Source: Methanobacterium sp. PtaU1.Bin242
GTDB lineage: Archaea > Methanobacteriota > Methanobacteria > Methanobacteriales > Methanobacteriaceae
Length of the DNA: 9,529 bases
Assembly (NCBI GenBank): GCA_002067565.1
Contig: MVQZ01000330.1
Coordinates: 1 to 9,529 of the forward strand
Direction of reading: 5' to 3'
Program-made: the position numbers and the translations under genes
The notes under the pieces: generated by a model
Databases searched by the model: none
What the model saw: the letters and a program-made list of their open reading frames with translations, nothing else
What the model was told of the DNA's origin: nothing
In this document: positions 1-6,464 of the stretch, piece after piece
Numbering within the stretch: the stretch's first letter is position 1
Layout of the letters: each line of letters begins with the position of its first letter

Positions 1-1
1 T

Positions 2-814
2 GAACTGGAAATGTCACTTCTGGAGGGAGACGTGGCATTAGAAGTCGCTGAAGGGATCATCAACTCCGTCAAAGAAGATCTGGTTGGAAGAAAAATCAAA
101 CGCAGAAGCGATGTATCTCAGTTCACCAGAGAAGCTCTTAAAAAGGCTATATCAGACATACTGAGTGTGGATAGTCAGGACATAGGGGAATTGATAGCCC
201 AGAAGAAGAAAAAGGGAGAACCCCTTAAAGTCATGTTTGTGGGAATAAACGGTACCGGTAAAACTACCTCCATAGCTAAAGTGGCCACCTACTTCATGAA
301 CAAGAATTATAAACCAGTAATCGCAGCCTCCGATACTTTCAGAGCCGGAGCTATTGAACAATTAACCCATCATGCCGATAAGATCGGTGTTAAAGTTATA
401 AAGCATAAAAAAGGTGCTGATCCAGCTGCTGTGGCCTTTGATGCGGTGGAACATGCTAAAGCCCAGGGAAAGGATCTGGTGCTGGTGGACACCGCAGGCA
501 GAATGCAGACCAACATCAACCTGATGGATGAGATGAAAAAGATAAAACGAGTTATCAGCCCGGATCTAATCATATTTGTAGGTGATGCCCTCACGGGGAA
601 TGATGCTGTAGAACAAGCCCGTAAATTCGACGATTCTGTGGGTGTGGATGGTATAATCCTGACTAAAGCCGATGCCGATGCTAAAGGCGGAGCAGCACTT
701 TCTATAGGGCATGTTATAAATAAACCCATACTCTTTTTAGGGACAGGACAATCCTATACAGATATCATGGAATTCCATCCAGATTGGATGGTGGAACAAG
801 TGTTTGGGGAATAA
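2..814 (+). CDS. ftsY: Signal recognition particle receptor FtsY, 5'-truncated by window edge
   Basis: SRP receptor GTPase. In this family FtsY docks the ribosome-SRP complex at the cytoplasmic membrane and forms a GTP-dependent heterodimer with SRP54. The complete SRP-type G domain is visible. Counting from the ATG at position 11, G1 is GINGTGKTT (residues 78-86), the DTFRAGA motif is at 108-114, G3 DTAGR at 160-164, G4 TKAD at 218-221, and the closing GTGQ at 244-247, followed by the usual C-terminal helix ending HPDWMVEQVFGE. Residues 1-65 are the end of the helical N domain. The frame stays open to the window edge (codons for E-L-E precede the ATG), and family members have more N domain and usually an acidic region before this, so the ATG at 11 is most likely an internal Met and the true start lies outside. 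The gene converges on the minus-strand methyltransferase. Confidence 0.95.
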   Translation, partial: ELEMSLLEGDVALEVAEGIINSVKEDLVGRKIKRRSDVSQFTREALKKAISDILSVDSQDIGELIAQKKKKGEPLKVMFVGINGTGKTTSIAKVATYFMNKNYKPVIAASDTFRAGAIEQLTHHADKIGVKVIKHKKGADPAAVAFDAVEHAKAQGKDLVLVDTAGRMQTNINLMDEMKKIKRVISPDLIIFVGDALTGNDAVEQARKFDDSVGVDGIILTKADADAKGGAALSIGHVINKPILFLGTGQSYTDIMEFHPDWMVEQVFGE

Positions 815-870
815 ATTAATTAAATAATTTAAATTATATTTAAAGTCTTTTATACCTGCTAAACATATAA

Positions 871-885
871 TTCTCTTTTATTTTA
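871..885 (+). terminator. Pyrimidine/T-rich tract after ftsY
   Basis: A T-rich stretch (TTCTCTTTTATTTTA) lies about 60 nt after the ftsY stop, in the 84-bp spacer between convergent genes. Archaeal termination commonly uses oligo-T runs without a hairpin, so this is a reasonable but weak terminator candidate. No stable stem was seen upstream of it. Confidence 0.3.
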
Positions 886-898
886 CCTAAAATTATTT

Positions 899-1579
899 CT
901 ATTTAACCCCACCATAAACTGCGCTTATAATATATTTCCACACCACATCCACATCCTTAAATCCCACCTCACGCAGCCAGTCCAGATGATTTATTAAAGG
1001 AGATGGATGATCCTCGTCATAGTGGGTGGGTAGCCATTTTTCCTCAATTTCACGTAAAGAAACACTTTCCAGCATGAACTCCTTCCACTGCTCCAGGTTA
1101 ACTTTTTCCAGATACTGGTTAGATCCCAGAACATTATCCGCATTATAAAAAACTCCACCCTCTTGTAAGGCATCATAAATTCTACGGTAGACTTCTATTT
1201 TCTCTTCATCAGTTTCCAGATGGTGCATGGCCAGTGATGAGATCACCAGATCATAGTCACATCCAAACTCAAATTCACGCATATCTGCCACATGATACTC
1301 TATAGCATCGTATTTAGATAGTTTATAGCGGGCCATTTCAATCATACTTTCAGCCAGGTCGATGCAGGTTATATTAGCATTCGGAAATCTATTTTTAATC
1401 GCCTTTGAAGTATTACCGGTTCCACATCCTAGGTCCAGGACTTTAATGGGTTTAGAGTTCTCAAATGGAATACTGGCAATCAGTGAAGCAATCATCTCCC
1501 TATAGTGGGGGATCAATTTCAATATTAGATTATCATATTCCCTTGATTCTTCCTCGAAATGATTTTTTACTTTTTCCAC
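899..1579 (-). CDS. Class I SAM-dependent methyltransferase, substrate unknown
   Basis: A 226-aa Rossmann-fold methyltransferase. Motif I is VLDLGCGTG (residues 47-55). The acidic residue expected to bind the ribose of SAM is D74 in CIDLA, and the adenine-contacting D99 is in VADM. The post-motif LVISSLAMHHL (111-121) and EGGVFYNADN (140-149) follow in the usual order. The N-terminal stretch (HFEEESREYDNLILKLIPHY) resembles the helix leading into small free-standing methyltransferases and is loosely CmoA-like, but the acceptor cannot be read from sequence. The C-terminus (WLREVGFKDVDVVWKY) is the usual closing strand pair. The start is GTG at 1577-1579, chosen because a strong AGGAGAT ribosome site sits 5 nt upstream. 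It is transcribed divergently from the protease gene, so the 115-bp spacer must hold both promoters. There are no membrane segments, and it is probably cytosolic. Confidence 0.9.
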   Translation of the reverse strand: MEKVKNHFEEESREYDNLILKLIPHYREMIASLIASIPFENSKPIKVLDLGCGTGNTSKAIKNRFPNANITCIDLAESMIEMARYKLSKYDAIEYHVADMREFEFGCDYDLVISSLAMHHLETDEEKIEVYRRIYDALQEGGVFYNADNVLGSNQYLEKVNLEQWKEFMLESVSLREIEEKWLPTHYDEDHPSPLINHLDWLREVGFKDVDVVWKYIISAVYGGVK

Positions 1580-1584
1580 GTTTT

Positions 1585-1591
1585 ATCTCCT
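1585..1591 (-). promoter_or_regulatory. Ribosome binding site of the methyltransferase
   Basis: AGGAGAT on the minus strand, 5 nt before a GTG codon. It is complementary to the 3' end of archaeal 16S rRNA (anti-SD CACCTCC) and fixes the GTG at 1577-1579 as the start. Confidence 0.75.
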
Positions 1592-1610
1592 AATCCACTC
1601 TCTATTGTAT

Positions 1611-1620
1611 ATTATAAATT
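1611..1620 (-). promoter_or_regulatory. TATA box for the methyltransferase
   Basis: AATTTATAAT on the minus strand. It lies about 20-30 bp upstream of the RBS, so transcription would begin close to the RBS and give a short leader. Confidence 0.4.
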
Positions 1621-1647
1621 TGTTATAATTATTAAGTTTTAAATCCA

Positions 1648-1657
1648 AATTATAAAA
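1648..1657 (+). promoter_or_regulatory. TATA box for the protease gene
   Basis: AAATTATAAA with its centre about 42 bp before the TTG start. With the usual 22-27 bp spacing the transcript would start near 1678 and include the AAGGGAAG purine stretch as a weak RBS. Confidence 0.4.
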
Positions 1658-1694
1658 CCAGATAACAAACCTGATGATAAAGGGAAGTTAAAGT

Positions 1695-2192
1695 TTGATA
1701 GCTGCTGGTGGAAAACTGGAATGTAATAAAAAAGATGGTGTAATAGGGGCAGTTATAAAATATCACAATAAAAAATGTGTTTTAACTGCATATCACATCT
1801 TAAAGACAGGTAACTGTACTTTAAAGGACATAATCCATTTTAACCACCATTGGGGGCGATTAATTGAAATTATCTGGGATTATGATCTAGCGGTAATTGA
1901 AACCAGTGCACCCTTATCACAAATAAAGTTTTCAAAAATAGGAAAACCAGTAATAGGACAGGCATATTCACTTAATGGTGATAAAAAAATCAATTGTAAC
2001 ATAATGACTGTGGGGAAAACCTTTCATTATCTTTCATTTCCTTTTAGCAACCTTCCACTTCCAGGAGACAGCGGATCTCCCATAATCCAGGAAGATCAGG
2101 TGGTGGGCATTTTAGTATCTATATTTTTCAATAATGCTACTGGTATAGCAGCCTCCATTGAAAAATTCCGGTTGAACTTTAAAAATAAATAA
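1695..2192 (+). CDS. Small chymotrypsin-fold (S1-like) serine protease, apparently cytosolic
   Basis: A 165-aa trypsin-like serine protease. The triad is readable: H34 in TAYHIL, D64 in DYDLAVIE, and S126 in GDSGSPI with the oxyanion-hole glycine before it. Spacing and the surrounding strands (GAVIKYHNKKCVL before His; QVVGILVSIF after Ser) fit a compact two-barrel chymotrypsin fold like bacterial or viral S1 proteases, with no PDZ or other added domain. There is no signal peptide and no TM segment, so it should act in the cytosol. The start is TTG at 1695: an in-frame TAA at 1689-1691 prevents extension, and there is no later ATG before the catalytic His. No pro-peptide is evident, so activity may be controlled in some way other than zymogen cleavage. 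The next gene begins 32 bp downstream on the same strand, suggesting co-transcription. The substrate is unknown. Confidence 0.85.
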   Translation: MIAAGGKLECNKKDGVIGAVIKYHNKKCVLTAYHILKTGNCTLKDIIHFNHHWGRLIEIIWDYDLAVIETSAPLSQIKFSKIGKPVIGQAYSLNGDKKINCNIMTVGKTFHYLSFPFSNLPLPGDSGSPIIQEDQVVGILVSIFFNNATGIAASIEKFRLNFKNK

Positions 2193-2224
2193 CAGGATTT
2201 ATAGAATAATAACTGTGATTTATA

Positions 2225-2929
2225 ATGAGTAATGGGATGGAGGGCGAATTAGATCGAAACATATTCGACCTGCCTGATCTAAGGAATCAAATCCATGTTT
2301 TTCAGGACCGTGAACATGCAGGATTAACCCTCTCAAAAATGCTTGAAGTTTATAAAGATTCTAATGCGGTGGTTTTTGGAATTCCTGCAGGAGGTGTGCC
2401 GGTTGCGGCTCCCATCGCCCGCCAGTTAAAACTGGTCTTGGATGTGGTGGTGGTTAATAAAGTAACCCTGCCCTGGAACACCGAAGCAGGTTACGGGGCA
2501 GTATCATTTGAGGGAACTGTCCATTTAAATCAGGATATGCTGTCTGGAATGGGATTAACCTCTGAAGATATCAATGACGGTGTTCAAAAAGCCTCTCGTA
2601 AAGTAAAAAGACGTCTTAAAAAATTCAGAAAGGGATTATCTTTCCCTGATGTTAAAGATAGCTCTGTAATTTTAGTGGATGATGGTGTTGCATCTGGTTT
2701 CACCATGCTAGTGGCTGTTGAGGCCTTAAAAAATAAGGGTGCAGAAAAAATAATTATCGCAGTACCCACAGCACATTTACAGGCATTAAAAAGAGTATCC
2801 TCCAAAGTAGAGCAGATCTACTGTGCAAACCTCCGTGGTGGTTGGGGATTTGCAGTGGCAGATGCATATCAAAACTGGTATGATGTAGATGAGCAGGAAG
2901 TAACTGAGATTTTAGATAAATTCAGGTGA
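2225..2929 (+). CDS. Predicted phosphoribosyltransferase (COG1926 type)
   Basis: A 234-aa type I phosphoribosyltransferase-fold protein. The PRPP-binding loop is VILVDDGVASGFTM (148-161). The N-terminal FGIPAGGVPVA (51-61) and LDVVVVNKV (72-80) with NTEAGYGAVSFEG (85-97) match the layout of the COG1926 family, including the F-x-DR-x-x-AG start (26-33) and the closing DEQEV element (222-226). COG1926 members are annotated as predicted phosphoribosyltransferases of unsettled substrate. No orotate-, uracil- or purine-specific hood is recognisable, and R/K-rich residues 122-136 form a charged helix in the middle. The start is ATG at 2225, with GTGAT 5 nt upstream as a plausible short Shine-Dalgarno match. 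The gene follows the protease by 32 bp with no clear separate promoter, so the two are probably one transcript. Confidence 0.88.
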   Translation: MSNGMEGELDRNIFDLPDLRNQIHVFQDREHAGLTLSKMLEVYKDSNAVVFGIPAGGVPVAAPIARQLKLVLDVVVVNKVTLPWNTEAGYGAVSFEGTVHLNQDMLSGMGLTSEDINDGVQKASRKVKRRLKKFRKGLSFPDVKDSSVILVDDGVASGFTMLVAVEALKNKGAEKIIIAVPTAHLQALKRVSSKVEQIYCANLRGGWGFAVADAYQNWYDVDEQEVTEILDKFR

Positions 2930-2935
2930 TTTTTT
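2930..2935 (+). terminator. Oligo-T run immediately after the phosphoribosyltransferase stop
   Basis: Six T residues directly follow the TGA stop. This is a candidate archaeal oligo-T terminator, and a second T6 lies at 3001-3006. Confidence 0.35.
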
Positions 2936-3000
2936 AGATTATTGGGATGATAGAGATGGATTTTAAATAAATAGTTTTACTCCCCAAACTAATTCTAACA

Positions 3001-3028
3001 TTTTTTGGAAGTATAGTAATATAATTGA
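3001..3028 (+). repeat. Copy 1 of a 28-bp repeat (TTTTTTGGAAG plus A/T tail)
   Basis: TTTTTTGGAAG followed by an A/T-rich tail that aligns without gaps to 6426-6453, with about 22-23 of 28 positions identical and the first 11 all identical. It lies 72 bp after the phosphoribosyltransferase. The other copy also lies shortly after a plus-strand gene, so a role in transcript ending is possible. A small stem, TGGAA/TTCCA with a T5 loop, follows at 3031-3045. Confidence 0.5.
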
Positions 3029-3058
3029 TGTGGAATTTTTTTCCAATTGATACTAAAG

Positions 3059-3067
3059 TTTATAAAT
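3059..3067 (+). promoter_or_regulatory. TATA box for the PIG-L deacetylase
   Basis: TTTATAAAT preceded by the purine stretch AAAG (a BRE-like position). Its centre is about 51 bp before the ATG, predicting a leader of roughly 25 nt. No convincing Shine-Dalgarno was seen in that leader. Confidence 0.5.
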
Positions 3068-3113
3068 CCTTTAACTTAATAAGTACAGATGTTAATACAA
3101 TACTGTTTTAAAT

Positions 3114-4583
3114 ATGGAGTTGTCTAGTTTGGTTAGGGGTTTTCCGGGATCTAAATATAACCGCAATAAAATTATAATTATTCTGATTTTTATAGCCCTA
3201 ATGTCCTTTTTAATCTTCTTATATTTCTATTTGGATGAAACTCAGAACGTGGAATATGGCCAATTTCCCCAGATCACATCCTCTGACCGGATTTTGATTG
3301 TCTCACCCCACCCAGATGATGAGTCCCTGGCAAATTCTGGACTGATCAGAGCAGCTTTGAGAGCAAATGCCACTGTTCTGGTAATTATGATGACAAATGG
3401 GGATGCTACGCCCATAAATGTTACAGATTATGTTCAAAAGACTAATAGAACAGATTTCAATGGGAGTATAGGTGATTTAAGACATCTTGAAACCATAGAG
3501 GCCATGAGTCAACTGGGGCTGAATCAGAGCCGCATCATATTTTTAGGCTATCCTGATGGGGCACTTTCCTATCTTTTTGGAAGCAACTGGGATTATAACA
3601 ATCTCTATAAAGGATCTAATTCAGCTAATGAGTATGATCATTCTCCTTATAATTTTTCCTATGAATCAAACGCCCCTTACTGTGGAGCAAATGTGGATAA
3701 AAATCTAGAACAGATAATAAGGAGTTATAAACCCACCATGATATTATATCCTGATGATGGTGATGAGCACCCTGATCACTGGGCAACCAGTGCTTTTATC
3801 AGATACGCTGCAATAAAAACCGGTTATTCTGGACCTACTTATTGTTACCTGGTTCATAAAGGTTCCTGGCCATCACCATTACAGTTCCAACCCCAATCAA
3901 CTTTAGAAGCTCCTGATGATCTTCTCCAGCTGGATGCAAACTGGTTAATGCTTAACATAACTCAGGATGACGAAAACAAAAAAGAAAAGGCCATAAACTC
4001 CCATGCAACCCAAATATCTCTTATGAAGAACTATTTATTGTCCTTCGTCAGAACTGATGAAATTTTTGCCAACTATCCTGTTATTTTGATACAGCAGGTG
4101 ACAAACAATCCTGATTTCAGTGATGGAATGCCTTTATCATCATTCAATGATTTGAAATATGATTCAAAAACAAGTTTATTATTACCTTCCACTGATCTGG
4201 CAGGTGCGGGATTTGTTTATGATGATAATAATGCTTATCTACTTCTAAAAACATCTGGTAACATAAATCCAAATCTCGTTTATGATTTACATCTGCGTGT
4301 GTATAATGGGACAGATTTTAAAAGGATAGATTTAAAAGTTAAGGACGGAAATGCCCAGTATGAATTAAAGGCCAATAACAGCATTCAATCTACGGAGAAA
4401 ATTGATTTTCAGATTCAGAATAATATATTGATAGTAAAGATCCCTCTTAAACTTTTTAAAGGGGCCAATATACTCTTGATGAGCGCCGATATCAAAGATG
4501 ATCAAAAAAATAAGCTGGATGATATGTCCTGGAGAATCTTTAAATTCCCACCAGAATTTATTGTGAACTCCATGTTACTGTAA
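3114..4583 (+). CDS. Membrane-anchored PIG-L/LmbE-family N-deacetylase with C-terminal beta-rich domain
   Basis: A 489-aa zinc-dependent deacetylase of the PIG-L (LmbE) family, whose members remove N-acetyl groups from GlcNAc-type amino sugars or their conjugates. The family motifs are in order: SPHPDDE (64-70; zinc-binding H66, D69), MTNGD (93-97), the R-H-L-E helix (123-126), LGYPDG (144-149), GDEHPDH (216-222; third ligand H219 or H222), and HATQ (297-300). One hydrophobic segment (about 20-40) follows a basic N-terminus (R8, K14, R17, K19), so the N-terminus is in and the catalytic domain is outside. Nine N-x-S/T sequons (N85, 102, 111, 116, 137, 180, 281, 398, 421) agree with an exported domain but are only modestly above chance. 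Residues about 340-489 are a separate beta-rich region. It ends in alternating strands (VYDLHLRVY, IDFQIQNNILIVKIP) that recall DOMON/carbohydrate-binding sandwiches, an inference only. The start has no clear RBS. The HGSNAT-like acetyltransferase follows by 121 bp. Confidence 0.9.
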   Translation: MELSSLVRGFPGSKYNRNKIIIILIFIALMSFLIFLYFYLDETQNVEYGQFPQITSSDRILIVSPHPDDESLANSGLIRAALRANATVLVIMMTNGDATPINVTDYVQKTNRTDFNGSIGDLRHLETIEAMSQLGLNQSRIIFLGYPDGALSYLFGSNWDYNNLYKGSNSANEYDHSPYNFSYESNAPYCGANVDKNLEQIIRSYKPTMILYPDDGDEHPDHWATSAFIRYAAIKTGYSGPTYCYLVHKGSWPSPLQFQPQSTLEAPDDLLQLDANWLMLNITQDDENKKEKAINSHATQISLMKNYLLSFVRTDEIFANYPVILIQQVTNNPDFSDGMPLSSFNDLKYDSKTSLLLPSTDLAGAGFVYDDNNAYLLLKTSGNINPNLVYDLHLRVYNGTDFKRIDLKVKDGNAQYELKANNSIQSTEKIDFQIQNNILIVKIPLKLFKGANILLMSADIKDDQKNKLDDMSWRIFKFPPEFIVNSMLL

Positions 4584-4651
4584 AATGTCTATAAATGTTG
4601 ATAATAATTACATTAATTTAGATATCAAAGATAATAAATGTTATTTTGAGA

Positions 4652-4660
4652 TTATATATA
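4652..4660 (+). promoter_or_regulatory. TATA box for the acetyltransferase
   Basis: TTATATATA, about 49 bp before the ATG at 4705. It predicts transcription from about 4682, so the gene probably has its own promoter besides any read-through from the deacetylase. Confidence 0.45.
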
Positions 4661-4704
4661 AAATGAAGATATATATTGAATAATAGAAGTGAAGGGATAG
4701 TTTG

Positions 4705-5808
4705 ATGGAGAAAAAAAGGGTGTTATCCCTGGATATTTTCCGGGGAATAACTGTAGCAGCCATGATTTTTGTAAACACCCTTCCTATAACTCCTTTCACT
4801 CCTGAATTCTTGAAACACTCTATTTGGATCGGGTTGACTTTTGTTGATCTGGTCTTTCCCTTCTTTTTATTTATTGTGGGAGTTTCCATGGCATATTCCT
4901 TTAAACATCGTGAAGATAAGTCTCGAATAAGGCTTTGGGGGCATTTTCTCTATAGAGTAGTGGTGCTATTTCTTATTGGTGTATTTTTAAACTGGATAGG
5001 TGGTGGTTTTCCTTTGAGAATTCCGGGAGTCCTTCAGTTAATTGCTCTGGCATCTCTTTTTGCAGCTCCTCTAGCTCGTAATGAACCTAAACGGATCCTT
5101 ATAGTGGCATCAATTCTTCTAATAGTCCAAAGTTCCATTCTCCTATTTGCCAGTGCCCCGGGAGTGACCCCCGGAAACTTCCAACCGGAGGGAACCATAG
5201 CGGGGTGGGTGGATGTGCAGGTTTTTGGTTCAGAACACCTTTTTGATCCAAATATGCCTCCAGATTTTGATCCTGAGGGAATTTTAAGCATCATAACAGC
5301 AACAGCCATGGTTTTGTTGGGATTGGTTTTTGGAAGAACCCTACAGATTAGGAATGGAGACTGGAGCACAGTAAGCATAATCATATGGGGCGGTATAGTA
5401 ATCATTTTATTAGGATTCTTAATCTCCCCCTGGTTACCTATTATAAAACAACTATGGACAGCAAGTTTCATACTGGTAACAGCAGGCATAGCAGCCATCA
5501 TTCTAGGGATTTTATACTATTACGTGGATGTGTTGGGTAAAAAAAGCATTCTCCGAATTGCAATACCTCTTGGTCTGAACCCTCTAATTCTCTACATACT
5601 ATCCGCAATATTAAACTCCTTTACCCAGGAGATTTACCTATTTTCATCAACAGGGGAACCCCTCAGATTTTATGACACTCTTTATCAACCTTTTATGGAT
5701 TTATTAGGTTCTGATATCGGTGCTATAACTTATGCTTCTATTGTGGTTATCTTCTGGGGGTTAATAGCGTATTTAATGCATAGAAAAAAGATTTATATTA
5801 AATTATGA
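4705..5808 (+). CDS. HGSNAT-like (DUF5009) transmembrane acetyltransferase
   Basis: A 367-aa polytopic membrane protein related to heparan-alpha-glucosaminide N-acetyltransferase. That family moves acetyl groups from cytosolic acetyl-CoA across a membrane to terminal glucosamine. Family signatures visible are RVLSLDIFRGITV and MIFVN (5-24), LKHSIWIGLTFVDLVFPFF (36-54), RIPGVLQ (105-111), FDPEGIL (188-194), KQLWTASF (248-255) and GLNPLILY (290-297). H38 in KHSIW aligns with the histidine reported as catalytic in human HGSNAT (KHASWNGL context). About 9-11 hydrophobic segments are present. The soluble loop at 150-187 between membrane segments corresponds to the family's lumenal loop. I chose ATG at 4705 over the adjacent TTG at 4702; GAAGGGAT just upstream may serve as RBS. 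It sits on the same strand directly after a PIG-L deacetylase, which suggests both act on amino-sugar acetylation. The acceptor is unknown. Confidence 0.87.
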   Translation: MEKKRVLSLDIFRGITVAAMIFVNTLPITPFTPEFLKHSIWIGLTFVDLVFPFFLFIVGVSMAYSFKHREDKSRIRLWGHFLYRVVVLFLIGVFLNWIGGGFPLRIPGVLQLIALASLFAAPLARNEPKRILIVASILLIVQSSILLFASAPGVTPGNFQPEGTIAGWVDVQVFGSEHLFDPNMPPDFDPEGILSIITATAMVLLGLVFGRTLQIRNGDWSTVSIIIWGGIVIILLGFLISPWLPIIKQLWTASFILVTAGIAAIILGILYYYVDVLGKKSILRIAIPLGLNPLILYILSAILNSFTQEIYLFSSTGEPLRFYDTLYQPFMDLLGSDIGAITYASIVVIFWGLIAYLMHRKKIYIKL

Positions 5809-5841
5809 AGTTTTCCACTTAGTTCATGCTCGTTTTACCAA

Positions 5842-5873
5842 GAATATAGAAAGAACTTAGTATGAATATAGAA
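5842..5873 (+). repeat. Short direct repeat upstream of the dUTPase gene
   Basis: GAATATAGAA occurs at 5842-5851 and 5864-5873, 22 bp apart (about two helical turns). ACTTAGT also occurs twice (5817-5823 and 5855-5861). Both lie in the 129-bp spacer before the dUTPase gene. They could be regulator sites, but the base composition is AT-rich and chance is not excluded. Confidence 0.3.
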
Positions 5874-5923
5874 TAACATTTTAAAGATCAAATTAAACAT
5901 TTAGACATATAGATTGAATAAAA

Positions 5924-5929
5924 GGGGAT
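5924..5929 (+). promoter_or_regulatory. Ribosome binding site of the dUTPase gene
   Basis: GGGGAT, 8 nt before the ATG at 5938. It is a partial match to the archaeal Shine-Dalgarno and supports this start. Confidence 0.45.
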
Positions 5930-5937
5930 AAAAATTT

Positions 5938-6390
5938 ATGCTGGGAGAAAAAGAACTTATAAAATTATTTCCAGATTTTAAGGAACTGATACAACCTTCA
6001 GGGATTGATCTAAAACTGGATGAGGTTTACGCTCAAACTGGTCCTGCATCACTGATTGATGATCAGAAAATTCTACCAGAACTTGAAAAACAGGATCCGC
6101 CTAATTATACTTTAAAACCTAAAAAAGGTTACATGGTTACGGTAGATAGAAAAATAAAGATTCCAAAGGGTTATTCTATGTTTTATCTACCGCGGTCCAC
6201 GATTTTAAGGTCATTTGTTTCTATTCACACAGCACTGGGCGATCCTGGATTCTACGGGACTTTGAAATTTCTACTGTATAATTATGGTGAGTTTGATTAC
6301 ACCATTAAACAGGGTGAAAGAATTGCCCAAGCAGTGGTATTCCCAGTTACCGGATCTGGAGAGTATAATGGCAGTTACCAGGAGAAATAG
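5938..6390 (+). CDS. dut: dUTPase of the dCTP deaminase/dUTPase superfamily (archaeal type)
   Basis: A 150-aa cytosolic nucleotide-pool enzyme expected to hydrolyse dUTP to dUMP and pyrophosphate, limiting uracil in DNA. Motifs in order: LIQPSGIDLKL (17-27), the phosphate-binding PRSTILR (85-91), the nucleoside-binding HTALGDPGFYG (97-107, with the dUTPase-type D102), and GERIAQ (126-131). The layout resembles the archaeal trimeric enzymes and bacterial Dcd. In Dcd the catalytic base is a Glu in the strand IVLEFYN. Here the aligned stretch is LKFLLYN and the Glu position is L112, so deamination of dCTP is unlikely; this is why I call it dUTPase. A bifunctional enzyme such as M. jannaschii MJ0430 would keep the Glu. 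The insert at about 30-60 is acidic and Pro-rich and typical of the archaeal group. The gene appears monocistronic, converging on the membrane-protein gene. Confidence 0.82.
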   Translation: MLGEKELIKLFPDFKELIQPSGIDLKLDEVYAQTGPASLIDDQKILPELEKQDPPNYTLKPKKGYMVTVDRKIKIPKGYSMFYLPRSTILRSFVSIHTALGDPGFYGTLKFLLYNYGEFDYTIKQGERIAQAVVFPVTGSGEYNGSYQEK

Positions 6391-6423
6391 TGATTATTTT
6401 AATTCGTTTAAGATGATCCAGAA

Positions 6424-6431
6424 TTTTTTTT
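6424..6431 (+). terminator. T8 tract after the dUTPase gene
   Basis: Eight T residues 34 nt past the dUTPase stop, with a second T7 at 6460-6466. This is a likely archaeal oligo-T terminator between convergent genes. The tract also forms the start of the second copy of the TTTTTTGGAAG repeat. Confidence 0.45.
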
Positions 6432-6453
6432 GGAAGGACAATAATATAACTTA
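6426..6453 (+). repeat. Copy 2 of the 28-bp repeat (TTTTTTGGAAG plus A/T tail)
   Basis: Ungapped match to 3001-3028: the 11-bp core TTTTTTGGAAG is identical and most of the following A/T positions agree. It lies in the 74-bp spacer between the convergent dUTPase and membrane-protein genes. No third copy was noticed in the window. Confidence 0.5.
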
Positions 6454-6464
6454 ATTTCATTTTT

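Noticed and set aside
152..729. Two minus-strand open frames inside ftsY
   Set aside because: They are antisense to an unambiguous GTPase domain, have no RBS, and show Ser/Cys/Phe-rich shadow composition.
3031..3045. TGGAA/TTCCA stem with T5 loop as an operator or intrinsic terminator
   Set aside because: Only five base pairs, AT-rich, with no T run in the right place; chance is likely.
4641..4889. A minus-strand open frame overlapping the start of the acetyltransferase
   Set aside because: It covers the acetyltransferase promoter and the conserved N-terminal motifs on the opposite strand; no RBS or recognisable domain.
5034..5501. A 155-codon minus-strand open frame
   Set aside because: It is antisense to the conserved HGSNAT-like coding region; its composition (repeated Met/Ile/Arg) is typical of a shadow frame.
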